Origin: Ancistrus triradiatus
Lineage: Eukaryota; Chordata; Actinopteri; Siluriformes; Loricariidae
Direction: 5' to 3'
DNA length: 64,000 bases
NCBI GenBank assembly: GCA_025084515.1
Contig: JAJAGP010002200.1
Location: 62,001 to 126,000, forward strand
The translations under genes and the position numbers were made by a program. This document shows positions 43,546 through 54,330 of the stretch, in pieces (the stretch's first letter is position 1; each line of letters starts with the position of its first letter). The notes under the pieces were generated by a model that was not told the DNA's origin, searched no databases, and worked only from the letters and a program-made list of their open reading frames with translations.

Positions 43546-44820
43546 AAACCAACTTGAGGATTTGGCACTGACAAAGCATGTGGTCTCGCCAGCCAGTATA
43601 ATCCAACACACACTTGCTTTAGTTAGTGATATCTCTCATCACAAATGAGTTTCCTGCTTTGCATAGATAGGTAAACGCTGCCTTGTGTCTGTCATCATGG
43701 TCCCACCGCTCCTGGCTCTGGTCTCACATCCAGACAGGTCTCTCCAGAGAAGTAGCTGTTGTGACTCAACAGGAAGCATCAAAATATTCCCTCTTATGTC
43801 TCCTTGTCTCGTTATTTCAGTGGCAGGCGGAAGCCCTTCTAACCCTTCAGGGAATGGGTACCAAACAGGTGTGTGTAAAATATTATGTAAATATTCATAA
43901 AGTCAAATCAAAAGTATGATCCAATTCTAAACGTGTTTTCTTGGTTGCTACAGGACGCACATCTGACTGAGAGAGCCACTGACCAATCAAAACTTCTCAT
44001 TAGAATGGCTACTGTCTATGTGTTTGCGTTCCGCTTCTGATAATATTTTGAAGGGTCTGGTAACGTTAGCCTATTAACAAAATGACAAGAAATCTGACCA
44101 GTCAGATTTAGGGCCTGTAGCTGTCTAACCCCTTCTTGGCATACTGAAGAAGGTGCCACGTATTCATCATTCATAAATAAACATCACTGTCTATGCACAT
44201 ATCATGTTTGGATTGTATTGCTTTTGCTTTTGTTTCTGTTTTTTTTTTTTGGGAAAAACCTAGCAGTGGAAGTGCTGTGTCTATTATAATATGTTTGGTA
44301 AAGAGGGTAGGCAAAATAAGCTAAAGCTTCAGCCTACACCTTTTCAGTCATTTTATGTTTTTGTTTTGTTTTGTTTATCATATTTAAGGCCTTACTGTTC
44401 GTTAATTATTTCTCCGTGTGTACTTTTAATGTTTTGAAATTATAAATAAATAAAACCTACTACTTCTAACTTACTACATGCTAAATTTGGCCTAGATAAC
44501 GTCAAATGGCGATTTGCAAGGAAACTTGCAAGAATTCACTACAATGTAATAGACCATTTTCTGGCAAAGTAGCGGAGGATGGACTTTATCTTCATATAAC
44601 CTGAATATCGGACTGGTGAGTTCAGTGTGTACTGCGTAATATTGTGGCTGTTCTGGTTATTCTGCTGTGTGGTACTGTTGTGGATTCATTTTAAACCGCT
44701 TTACACAGAAAATGAATCTATGAAATATAGGAAAGTGTTTTTTAGTACACGCCATGTTTGTCTTTTGTAGTTTCATTTTTGTGAGCTGTATTATGAAATC
44801 CATACAGTATTTCAAAGTCA
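43546..44820. other. No recognised gene or repeat
   Basis: About 1.3 kb. Two overlapping short frames at 43683-43919 have no recognisable domain. A poly(T) run occurs at 44240-44251. Confidence 0.45.
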
Positions 44821-44824
44821 AGCT

Positions 44825-45305
44825 TATGTCAAGTCAAGTCAAGTCAGGTTTATTTATATAGTGCTTTTTACACTGGAGCATTGTCTCAAAGCAACTTTAC
44901 AAGTTTAGATTATCTCCTAATAACTACGTCCAATCCCAAACTGTTATGAGGAAGAAACCTTGGCAGGACCAAGACTCAAAAAGGGACCCAACCTCCTTGG
45001 GCGGCGAAGATGATAAATCTAAGAATGAAACTAAAATCATGGAGGGATAAAATGTAAAGTATGCACATCGGCATTAAGCAGTCCGATACACAGAGTCACT
45101 CTTGGATCCTGAGTCTAAGCAGGAAAGTCGTTGGCGGAACTTCGTCCCCAGATAACTGGAGGAGGGTGAGGGTTACTGCCCTCTGGTGTGGCCTAGGTAT
45201 GGTGGGACTGGAACTGGTGATGGAAGCAGCTTGAGTGGAGCTGCAGCGGATGAACATCATGTGTGGGGCAGGAACTGGTACAGGAACACAGCTCTGAGAG
45301 AAAAC
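44825..45305 (+). repeat. TCAAGTCAAGT-type interspersed repeat, longest copy
   Basis: Opens with the TCAAGTCAAGTCAAGTCAGGTTTATTTATATAG end, then GGAGCATTGTCTCAAAGCAACTTTACAAG and AAACCTTGGCAGGACCAAGACTC, with a further 300 bases ending GGAACACAGCTCTGAGAG. Shares phrases with 6771-6965, 19715-19885, 41540-41815 and 57685-57830. No open frame. I cannot name the family with certainty. Confidence 0.6.
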
Positions 45306-45419
45306 AGAAAATGTAATTAGTTATTGATTAAGAGCACAGTGTCTATTAACAATCACTGATGCCACGTGTAGCATGAGTGAAACATTAAGTTTGTGTGGTA
45401 AATGTATCAAATAATCAAA

Positions 45420-45715
45420 GCTGGTGCCTAGCTGGTGACGCAAGGCAGAAAGAACCCTAAACAGGGTGCGAATCCATCATAGGGCACAAACACTCATACA
45501 TACTCACACACTAAGGGCACTTTGGAAACTCCTAATCCTTAATAACAGCCTTTGGACTATGGGAGGAAAGCGGAGCTACCAGAGTAAACTCAGGTGGACA
45601 CAAAGACATGCAAAATCCATACAGAAAGGACCCAGACCGCTCCATCTGGGATCGAACCCAGACCTTCTTGCTGTGAAGTGACAATACTACCCACCGAGCC
45701 ACCGTGCCACCCAAA
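45420..45715 (-). repeat. tRNA-derived SINE-type repeat, minus strand
   Basis: On the minus strand the right end reads TGGCTCGGTGGGTAGTATTG (A box region) then AGCAAGAAGGTCTGGGTTCG and ATCCC (B box), followed by the teleost phrase complementary to CCTTTGGACTATGGGAGGAAAG. It is a typical fish SINE-type repeat, clearly different from the UnaL2-tailed family. The left end (AGGCAGAAAGAACCCTAAACAGGGTGCGAATCC) matches the fragment at 5180-5215. Confidence 0.65.
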
Positions 45716-45741
45716 ATGAATTCAAATAAAAATAAAATGCA

Positions 45742-47110
45742 CACAGTGTGCCAGAAAGTTTAAATTTTTTTTATATTTCTGCATAAATATGACCTAAAAC
45801 CGATTTTCACACAAGTCCTAAAAGTAAATAAAGAGAAACAAACAAGACAAAAATATCATGCTTGATCATTTATTTATTTTCAGAACATGATCCATTATTC
45901 AATATCTGTGAGTGGCAAAAGTATGTGAACTATTGCTTTTAGTATCTGATGTGATCCCCTTTGTTCAGCCTTAACTGCATACCCATTGATCAGACCTGCA
46001 CACCGGCTTAAAGGAATTTTAACTCATTCCTCCATACAGAACAGCTTCAGCTCTTGGATGTTTGTATTTTTTTTCACATGAACTGGTTCTATGACATTTC
46101 TGTTAGACTGAAATCAAGACCTTGACATGGATAGTCAGAAACATTAACTTCTTTTTAATCATTTTTTGCAGAATGACTTGTGTGCATAGGGTTGTTAGCC
46201 TGCAGTATGATCCACTTTCACTTGAGATTCACAGACAGATGTCCTGGCTTTTTCCTTTTGAATTTGCTGACAATCCTGAATTCATTGTTCTATACCTTAT
46301 GACAAGCTGTCCTGACCCAGATGCAGCAAAACAGGCCCAAACCATGATACTACCACCACCATGTTTCACAGATGGGATAAGGTTCTTAAGCTGGAATTCA
46401 GTGTTTTCCTTTCTCCAAATATAACACTTATGATTTAAACCAAAAAGCTCTATTTTGGTCTCATCCGTCCACAAAATGTTTTATCCAGTAATGTTCTGGA
46501 TTGTCCACGAGTCATCTGATGGGCAGCAATCTTTTTTTTTTTTTTTTTGAGAGCAGTGGCTTTCTCCTTTCATCCCTGCCATGCACACCATTGTTGTTCA
46601 GTGTTCTTATGTCTTCTGATGGTGGACTCATAAACATTAACATTAGACAATGTCAGTTTAGTTGTTTAGACGTTATCCTGGGTTTCTTTGTGACCTCACA
46701 GCCTATTACACGCCTTACTCTTAGTGTGATCTTTTTTGATTGATCGAATAACAGTCTTGAAATTTGTACTTAAAGTGTCTGATCGTGAATTGGTGGAGTG
46801 CCAGTTCTGTTTATACCATGTTACACTTCCACAAACGTGTTGTGAAGATCTGACTCTGACAGATTGCTGATCTTTAAATAAAACAGGGTGCCCACTCACA
46901 CCTGATTTTCATCCCGTTGATTGAAAATACCTGACTCTAATTTCTCCATCAAATTATCTGCTAATCCTAGAGGTTCACAAACTTTGTCACTTACTTATAT
47001 GGAATATTGAATCTTTCAAGTATAATATTTCTGGTCACATTTGTTTAATTGGGTTCTCTTTATCTACTTTTAGGAGTGGCAAGTCTGATGTCGTTTTAGG
47101 TCGAATTAAT
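45742..47110 (-). mobile_element. Tc1-like transposon, family F, copy 3
   Basis: The left end is worn (CACAGTGTGCCAGAAAGTTT) but followed by TATTTCTGCATAAATATGACC and GAGTGGCAAAAGTATGTGAAC as in the other copies. The right part has AACCTAGAGGTTCAC-type sequence and ends about 47110 without a clear terminal repeat. It has lost about 350 bases relative to the full length. The transposase is on the minus strand. A 19-base poly(T) run interrupts it near 46531. Confidence 0.82.
46229..46474 (-). pseudogene. Family F transposase fragment with the first catalytic Asp
   Basis: An 81-codon frame beginning MWTDETKIELFGLNHK, which contains the first catalytic Asp of the DDE triad (WTDETK). It continues YIWRKENTEFQLKN and SVKHGGGSIMVWACFAASGS, the standard block between the first and second Asp. 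It then breaks before the second catalytic Asp. Flanking frames are broken. Confidence 0.85.
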
Positions 47111-47630
47111 TTATTTGTATTAATTCAGTAAATACTTGAGAATACGTATTCATTGAACAATAGACTGGCCGACAAAAGATGCTCCCGCTAATCAAGAGAA
47201 TACAGTCATGACAGCTGGAGAGAACACCCACTCATTTGGTAAGCACAACTGTTGAGCAACAGCAAACAGAAAAGAATAAGAAGAGATTTCAAGTAATATT
47301 CCAAAAGCAAATTAAACTCTGGACGTTATGGATTAGTAGGATGAAAGTGCGTGTTTATTCAGCACCTGCTATATTTCACAGTAAATTAAAAAAATGCCTC
47401 CTATCATGTTTGGACAATGCCAGTTCCCATATGCGTCCTTGGACGAGAGACAGAACAAAGTTAAATGCCCTCACATTTTCTCACAGGTTCTGTTTGCTTC
47501 TCAGTACCCTGCTCTCTTCCGAAATACTTGCTCTCATAGTAAATACAACAGGAAATATGTTGTCCTGTCACATAGATGACAGTTTCTCATTGCATAAATG
47601 GGAGGGTAAGAAGGAAATGTATACAGTATA
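47111..47630. other. No supported gene
   Basis: A 139-codon plus frame (47236-47655) crosses this stretch and runs into the next transposon. It has no recognisable domain and no splice context, so I treat it as chance. Confidence 0.4.
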
Positions 47631-47632
47631 TA

Positions 47633-47849
47633 CAATATTGTGGAAAAAGTCTTAGGCCACCATTAGATCACATATACCACTACTTTAGCAATTGTATACT
47701 TGCCATATCAAATTATTTCCCACTCTCTTTATTAGAATACAACTAGAAAATAAAGGAAAATTTGTATGCAGTGTTTAAAAGACTAAGAAAATCTGAATAA
47801 ACAGCTTCTCTAAGCTACAGAGGTAAGTATTTAGTGTGACCTATTTGTG
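47633..47849. mobile_element. Family E element, left half, fused to a family F copy
   Basis: Left end CAATATTGTGGAAAAAGTCTTAGGCCACC after a TA. It runs through TTTATTAGAATACAACTAGAAAATA to GTGACCTATTTGTG and stops abruptly where family F sequence begins. The right half is missing. Confidence 0.7.
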
Positions 47850-49264
47850 TAGATAAAGAGAACCCAGTTAAACAAATGAGACAAAAATATTATACTTGGT
47901 CATTTATTTATTGAGGAAAATGATCCAATATTACATATTAGTGAGTGGCAAAAGTATGTGAACCTCTAGGATTAGCAGTTAATTTGAAGGTGAAAATTAG
48001 AGTCCGGGTTTTCAATAGTGGATGACAATCAGGTGTGAGTGGGCACCCTGTTTTTTTTAAAGAACAGGGATCTATCAAAGTCTGCTCTTCACAACACATT
48101 TTTGTGGAAGTGTATCATTGCACGAACAAAGAGATTTCTGAGGGCACAGAAAAAGAGTTTTTGAATGCTCATCAGGGGCTATAAAAGGTTACAAAACCCT
48201 CTCTAACGAGTTTGGACCCACCCATCCACCGTCAACATAATTGTGTACAAATGGAGTGAAATTCAAGACCATTGTTTACCCTCCCCCAGGAGTTGTTGAC
48301 CAACAAAGATCCCCCTCCCAAGACAAGGCGGGTATAGTGGAGAGGTCACAAGGACCCCAGGGTAACTTCTAAGCACTGAAGGTTGCCTCTCTCACATTGG
48401 CATGTTCCATTAGTCTACATCAGAAGAAACCTGTGAACAACAATGGTGTGCATGGCAGGGTTGCAAGGAGAAAAGCCACTGCTCTCCAAAAGCATTTCCT
48501 GCTCCGTCTGCAGTTTGGCCTAAAGATCACATGGCGAGTCATAGGCTATTGGAAGAAATGTTTGTGGACGGATGATTCCAAATAGAACTTTTTGTTTAAA
48601 AAGAAAAGCGTTATGTTTGGAGAAAAGAAAACAACTGCATTCCATCATAAACCTTATCTCCATCTGTGAACATGGTGGTGGTAGTATCATGGGTTTGGGC
48701 CTGTGTGGCTGCATCTGGGGCCCGGGCTGCTTGATATCATTGATGACAGCAAAAAATGACCTAAGCACACAAGTCGTCCAACCAAAGAATGGTTAAAGAA
48801 GAATAAAGTTCATGTTTTGGAATGGCCAAGTCAAAGTCCTGACCTTAATCCAATGGAAATGTTGTGGATGGACCTGAAGTGAGCAGCTAATGTGAGGAAA
48901 CCCACCAACATCCCAGAGCTGAAGCTGTTCTGTACAGCGGAATGGGCTAAAATTCCTCCAAGTCGGTGTGCAGGACTGATCAACAGCTACAGGAAACGTT
49001 TAGCTGCAGTTATTGCTGCACAGGGGGGTCACACCAGATACTGAAAGCAAAGGTTCACATACTTTTGCCACTCACTAATATGTGATATTGGATCATTTTC
49101 CTCAATAAATAAATGACAAAGTATAATATTTTTGTCTCATTTGTTTAACTGGGTTCTCTTTATCTACTTTTAGGACTTGTGTGAAAATCTGATGATGTTT
49201 TAGGTCATATTTATGCAGAAATATAGAAAATTCTAAAGGGTTCACAAACTTTCAAACACAACTG
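47850..49264 (+). mobile_element. Tc1-like transposon, family F, copy 4, left end missing
   Basis: Begins inside the left terminal repeat (GATAAAGAGAACCCAGTTAAAC) and ends with the good right terminus TTCTAAAGGGTTCACAAACTTTC then AAACACAACTG before TA at 49265-49266. The first roughly 90 bases are absent and replaced by family E sequence. The transposase is on the plus strand. Confidence 0.88.
48110..49045 (+). pseudogene. Broken family F transposase, copy 4
   Basis: Plus-strand pieces: an N-terminal area around 48110-48250; a phrase GRVARRKATALQKHFLLRLQ at 48450 followed by GYWKKCLWTDDSK near 48550 (first catalytic Asp as WTDDSK); a VNMVVVVSWVWA out-of-frame version of the HGGGSIMVWA motif near 48670; VHVLEWPSQSPDLNPMEMLW-type sequence near 48810-48860; and a C-terminal PSRCAGLINSYRKRLAAVIA near 48960-49020. 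Several frameshifts. The third acidic residue is replaced by Met-Glu in the NPMEML reading. Inactive. Confidence 0.82.
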
Positions 49265-49267
49265 TAG

Positions 49268-50070
49268 TTTTAAAGCTGCGGTCCTATGCAGGGTCCGTCA
49301 TGTTTTGTCTGGCTCATTCTCCGTGTCGGCTGCAGGTTTTGTGCTCTTTATTTAGCGCTTCTTTATGTTTAACAGCAGCTCACACACCATTACGTCCTCA
49401 TCAGCGCCGTCGGTGTTGTTACGTGTTCTTAAGTGCTTGGGACAGAAGCAGGTCTTGCTTTATGAAACATACATATTTTGACGAGACAGCATTAAAGTCA
49501 CCCAACACCATATAGACGCAGCTTGGAGTCTTGTCACTGAGCTTAAACGCAGCCGAGTTGAGCCACGCGATGCATTTCCGAAGCGTATCCATAATTGATG
49601 CGGCCATCTCAATAAGAGCAATTAAAGCCGGATTTAAAAATAGGCCGGGTGTATTACGAGCTCACATCGGAGAGGATCAGAACATGAAGGCATGAAGACA
49701 GAGCGAGATCCAGATTGACCGGGATGGACGAGTTGAACAGCTAATGGGTGCCAGGCGAAATTTTTGGGACATTGATTGAAACATCACACCGGCATTAAGG
49801 TGCAACAGGAGAGGGAGAGAGAGGCAGAGAGGAGAAAGCTTTAATCAAAAGACACTTACGGACAAGTTGAAGGCTGCCAGGCTCGAGAGGATCAGAAAAA
49901 AGACAGGTCATCATTATTATTGAGGGGGATTATGGATGGACGTGGAACGCTGTGCTGTGGTTTTATGTTAAGGCCTTCAGGCTTTCATCTCTTCAGGCTT
50001 TGTTCTGTTTTCTAGTTTTTGAACAAAAAGATGCAATAAATAATTTCCGCATGAATGTCTTCGCATGTAC
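49268..50070. other. No recognised gene or repeat
   Basis: A GC-richer stretch at 49340-49600 holds short frames on both strands without domains. Purine-rich patch at 49805-49840. Nothing else to support. Confidence 0.45.
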
Positions 50071-50448
50071 ATTACTGTGCAAAAGTCTTAGGTCACTGTT
50101 AGATTTGTCATTTTAGCAACCATATATAAACAAAATTTTCAAATTTGGATTTGTCACTCCATGGTCCTCTTTTCCACTTCATTCCAATCTTTGAGAGCTT
50201 TAGCATATCTTAGCCTGTTCTCTCTGTTCCCCTTCGAAAAAAGAGGCTTCTTGGCTGCCAGGCCTCCAAAAAAGACCACTCCTGACCAAACTTCTTTATA
50301 AGGATCAACTGGGCATCCCCATGAAGCTGCCGGATGATGATATTGCTCAAGTTTAAGAGGAGGAAACACTAAATACGTGCCAGTTTTTTTGATACTGCAT
50401 ACCAGTTTCTTGTATTGTCTAATAAAAAGACTGAGAAATAATTATATA

Positions 50449-52050
50449 CAGTGGGGCAAAAAAGTACTTTGTCAGCCACTGATTGTGCAAGTTCTCCTTC
50501 TCACAAAGATGAGGGAGGTCTGTAATTTTCATCATGGGTACACCAACTATAGAGACAAAATGAAAAACCAATGCCAGAAATTTGGACTGTAGGATTATTA
50601 AAGAATTTAATTGTAACCAATGGTGAAAAATGATATTTGGTCACCCCAAACAAGCAAGATTTCGGCTCTCACATACCTGTAACTTCCTTAACTTCTTCTT
50701 TAAGAAGCTCTTCTGTCCTCCACATCGTTACCCTTTATTATTGTAACCTGTTTGAACTTGTTTATCTGTATAAAAGACCACCTGTCCCATAGCCTCAAAC
50801 AGTCAGACTCCAACTCAGGCATGGCCAAAACCAAAGCGCTGTCGAAGGCCACCAGGAAGAAAATTGTAGACCTGCAGCAGAGGCTGGGAAAGTGACATCT
50901 ACAATAGGCAGCAGGTTGGTGGGATAATCACTGTGGGAGGCATTGTAAGAAAATGGAATACAATACACTACCATTGATATCTCCCCGATCCTGGGGCCCC
51001 ACGCAAGATCTCTTCCCGTTGGGGTCAAAATGATCATGGGAACGGTGAGCAAAAAATCCCAACTAACATGGAGGACCTGATTAATGACCTCAGAGAGCTG
51101 GGACCAAAGTAACAACGGCTAATCATCAGTAACACACCTACGCCGAGAGGGACTCAATCCTGCAGTGGGCCATGCGTGTCCCCTCTGCTTAAGCCAGTAC
51201 ATGTCCATGGGCCCGTCTGAGTTTGCCAGAGAAGCATATGGATGATCCAGAGAGGATTGGTAGAATATCATGTGGTCAATTATGGAAAATAGAACTTTTT
51301 GGTAAAAAACTCAACTTGGCTCGTGTTTGGAGACAGAGAATGCTGAGTGCATCCCAAAACAAACACGCATACCTACTGGGAAGCATGGGGTTGGAAACAT
51401 CATGCTTTGGGGCTGTTTTTCTGGCATTGAGGGGACAGGACGACTGAATCCGTGTTAGGGGACGAATGAACGGGGCCATGTATCGTGAGATTTAAGCCAA
51501 AACCCTCCTCCATCAGTGAGAGGAGCATTGAAGATAACGTGGCTGGTCTTTCCCGCATGACAATAATCCACACACAACCGCTCGGGGCAACGAAGGATGG
51601 CCTCCATAAAAAGCGGATTTCAAGGTCCTGATTTGGGACACTAGCCAGTCTCCGACCTCAACCTCCATAGAACAGTTGTGGAGGGAGTTGAAAGGCTGTG
51701 TTGCCCAAAAAACATCACTGCTCTAGAGGAATGGGCCAAAATACCAGCTACAGTGTGTGCCAACCTGGTGAAGACTTACAGGAAACGTTTGACCTCTGTC
51801 ATTGAAAACAAAGGGGTCATGTTACAAAGTACTGAGTTGAACCAAATTTATTGACCAAATACTTATTTTTTACCATGATTTACAATTAAATTCTTTAAAA
51901 ATCCTACAATGTGATTTCCTGGATTTTTTTTCTCATTTTGTCTCTCATAGTTGAAGTGTACCTATGATGAAAATTACAGACCTCTCTCATCTTTCTAAGT
52001 CGGAGAACTTGCACTATCAGTGGCTGACTAAATACTTTTTTTCCCCACTC
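50449..52050 (+). mobile_element. Tc1-like transposon, family D, copy 4, nested
   Basis: TA at 50447-50448 and 52051-52052. The ends are CAGTGGGGCAAAAAAGTACT and TACTTTTTTTCCCCACTC. The transposase is on the plus strand. Full length at 1602 bp, with many small indels. Confidence 0.92.
50820..51830 (+). pseudogene. Broken family D transposase, copy 4
   Basis: Plus-strand pieces in order: MAKTKALSKATRKKIVDLQQ (50821-50880, HTH domain), KHMDDPERIGRISCGQ near 51225 followed by KIELFGKKLN (the region after the first Asp), a GSMGLETSCFGAVF reading out of frame at the KHGGGN motif near 51380, and an end EEWAKIPATVCANLVKTYRKRLTSVI-like stretch near 51725-51800. At the second site the reading FPHDNNPHTTARGNEG is also altered. 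Inactive. Confidence 0.82.
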
Positions 52051-52115
52051 TATGGTCATTATACCATCACTAAAACAATGATATATGTAATCGCTCTAAT
52101 GACTTTTGCACAGTA

Positions 52116-53200
52116 CTATACAGCCAAGGTTCAATAAGATTATTGTCCTTATTATTAGGATATTATCCTTTATTTGTAGTACAGTAGTTGGAATGACACA
52201 CGTAACACTGAATGCTGAGCAAAGTTTGGCTGGTGTTGCGTTCCTTATAAGCATTGAGATGATGACGATGAGCTGGTGTTAGCACTCAGGTGAATTGCGT
52301 GCGTTGGATCTGCGCTCCACAGAACGAGAAATGTGAATAGATCACGGGACAGTTGAGGATTAGTTTCTTTGAGAATGACTTGCATCTGTGGTGGAAAGTG
52401 TCTCTGCACACCAGAGAAACAAGCGGAGGAAAAAACCAGTGTCTTTGCAATGTAGCCATCAGAGTTAAAGACACTCGTGGCTTCTCAGTCAGATCTCTGC
52501 GTTCTTCTGAAATAAATGCTGATGTTGTAAATACACTAAGTCCCCTAGATACCAAACAGTTCAGTTCCAAGTGTAGGTTCAGCATACACTCCCTCAACAT
52601 TAAATTGCAACACCATTAAGGAAAAGTGATGGAATGTTATGTTATGCAAATGATAAAAAAATGAAAACAAAATATTCAATGCATTTTAATTCAACAGAGG
52701 CATCGCATGATCATCTCATCACACCACTTGATCTTATTTTTGAGGTTTCATTTGGCTAAAAAAGTTTGCTTTCAGTATGGGTTTTTGAAAATTTTTGACC
52801 AAATCCAAACAAAATGAACCTGAGTACCGAACATGTTTTTTGCAGGTTTCACAGTTTAATCTACCATAAACGTATTAACTTTTGTTTGTTGAATTTTTGT
52901 TTTTACTTTCTTAACTTTCTCTTTCTTTCTTTTATTCACCCAGATTAGGCATAAATAAACATGGGACAAGAAAAATTGAATGTTTCTTTTTGTCAAGGCA
53001 GGGTGAAGAAAGTTGGACCACAAAGTTGGATAAATATGTGGAAGACTTAAAACTAAAATAAAATGACTGAATTCCATTGCACCAGGTGTTAAATATGTAT
53101 GTAATTCTGTAAATGTACTTTTTAATATAAATTTCACATATTAATACTTTGACTCTTGCTAGTTTTAAGAAAATAATTTAATTTATTTATTTCCCAGCTA
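52116..53200. other. No supported gene
   Basis: Overlapping opposite frames at 52286-52619 have no recognisable domain. The phrase TTAAATTGCAACACCATTAAGG at 52600-52620 could be the end of a Tc1-type repeat, but no partner was found. A T-rich patch lies at 52875-52935. Confidence 0.4.
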
Positions 53201-53319
53201 AGTGTGTTAAACAACAGATCTAATACAGAAGGGCTACATTTCCTTACATGTTCTTATATTAGCTTCTGTCTTCAGTTTATCTGGTCCTCTTATCACAACT
53301 CGTCATAAATGTGCGTGGT

Positions 53320-53495
53320 ACAATGTTTTTACAAACAATTTACAAAGAGCGCCTCGCCCCACGCTGGTTGAGATTTGATCACGTCATCAGAACGTCATTG
53401 TTCGGTATAAATTATTCTGTCTTTTTACCCGAAAATAAGCACGTTCAGTGTTCGGCCGAATAATTTCGGTTGCCAAATTTTCTGTGCCTCCCTAA
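53320..53495. mobile_element. hAT-like terminal remnant
   Basis: Contains TGTTCGGCCGAATAATTTCGGTTGCCAAATTTTCTGTGCC, then TCCCTA. This is close to the GGTGCCGAAATTTCGGTGCATCCCTA end of common fish hAT elements (known family pattern). The other end and any transposase are not visible. Confidence 0.45.
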
Positions 53496-53559
53496 TAAAT
53501 GACAGAGTATACACATTGAATACAATTTTTGGTTTGCCATACACCTGTGTAAAAAGAAA

Positions 53560-53975
53560 AGTTTAATTTCGACTTACAATCATTGACACTCGCAGAACGT
53601 GTGATATTTTGAGGAAGAGCATTCCACAGTCAAGGAGCAGCCTGATCACCAGCTGAAGACAGTATAGCTTGCAGAATAATGGGAAGATCAGAGTCTGCAG
53701 AACGGAGTACATGAGAAAGATTAGAGGTGTGAAGCAGGTCTGAAAGGTAAGAAGGTGCCGGTCCATTTATCGCCTTGGATGTAAGAACTAATTGAACGTT
53801 ATACAGGATCAAAATGGGAACCGATGGAGATGATAAAGAATAGCAGTAATGTGATCATGGTAACTCGTCCCAGTCAGTAGCCTTGCTGCAGAATTTTGTA
53901 TGTGTTCTGAGAATTCTCTCAGTTTGTTTCACAGGTGGACCAAACAAAGGACCATTACAGTTATCTAAAAGCGAG
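53560..53975 (-). pseudogene. LINE-like or dispersed repeat, minus strand
   Basis: The minus frames at 53563-53812 give LTSKAINGPAPSYLSDLLHT then LRSAD and LSSAGDQAAP, resembling the KALNGxAPxYLSDLL...LRSAD block of L2/Rex1-type ORF2 proteins. The sequence beyond (CTTGCTGCAGAATTTTGTATG, GGACCATTACAGTTATCTAA) also appears in a very common teleost interspersed repeat. Worn and frameshifted. Confidence 0.45.
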
Positions 53976-54074
53976 AAAAAAATAAACAACTGTCTGTATA
54001 AGCATTTCAGATGCCAAGTAAGTAAGTGCAGGTTGAATACTTTTTACACGGAAAATTGCTGTTTTAACAATATT

Positions 54075-54330
54075 ACACTCATTTACAAAAAACCTCACCA
54101 CGAAGTTGTTGGAATCGACTGAAACTTTATATGTACAAATGTAATGTGGATCTACGTAAGTGATCACAATATTAGAGCAAAAGGAGAAGTTTGAGGAAAT
54201 CTGTACAGTTGAAAGGAGGCTCTAGTTACCCTGTTAGGCCGCCTCTAGCCTGGATACAAAATGAGATACAGTACCAAGAGTAAACCCACGTGGACACTGG
54301 CCGGGATCAAACCGGGGAATTCTGAGTTAT
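54075..54330 (+). repeat. Second copy of the GGAGGCTCTAGTTACCC repeat, plus SINE-like fragment
   Basis: Shares GACTGAAACTTTATATGT, GTGATCACAATATTAGAG, GAAAGGAGGCTCTAGTTACCCTGTTAGGCC and TCTAGCCTGGAT with 5361-5545. From about 54282 the sequence changes to GAGTAAACCCACGTGGACACTGG and GGGATCAAACC, a piece of the minus-strand SINE-type repeat seen at 45590-45660. Confidence 0.55.

Larger units (their letters stand above)
50075..52113. mobile_element. Family E element, copy 5, split by a family D transposon
   Basis: Left end CTGTGCAAAAGTCTTAGGTCAC after TA at 50073-50074; right end ATGACTTTTGCACAG before TA at 52114-52115. The element's own sequence is 50075-50446 plus 52053-52113. The family D transposon between them is flanked by TA. 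Comparison with 10370 (GAATAACCTATGGTCATTATACC) shows the uninterrupted junction. Confidence 0.85.

Noticed and set aside
47236..47655. A 139-codon plus frame
   Set aside because: No domain, no splice sites, and its end lies inside a family E transposon.
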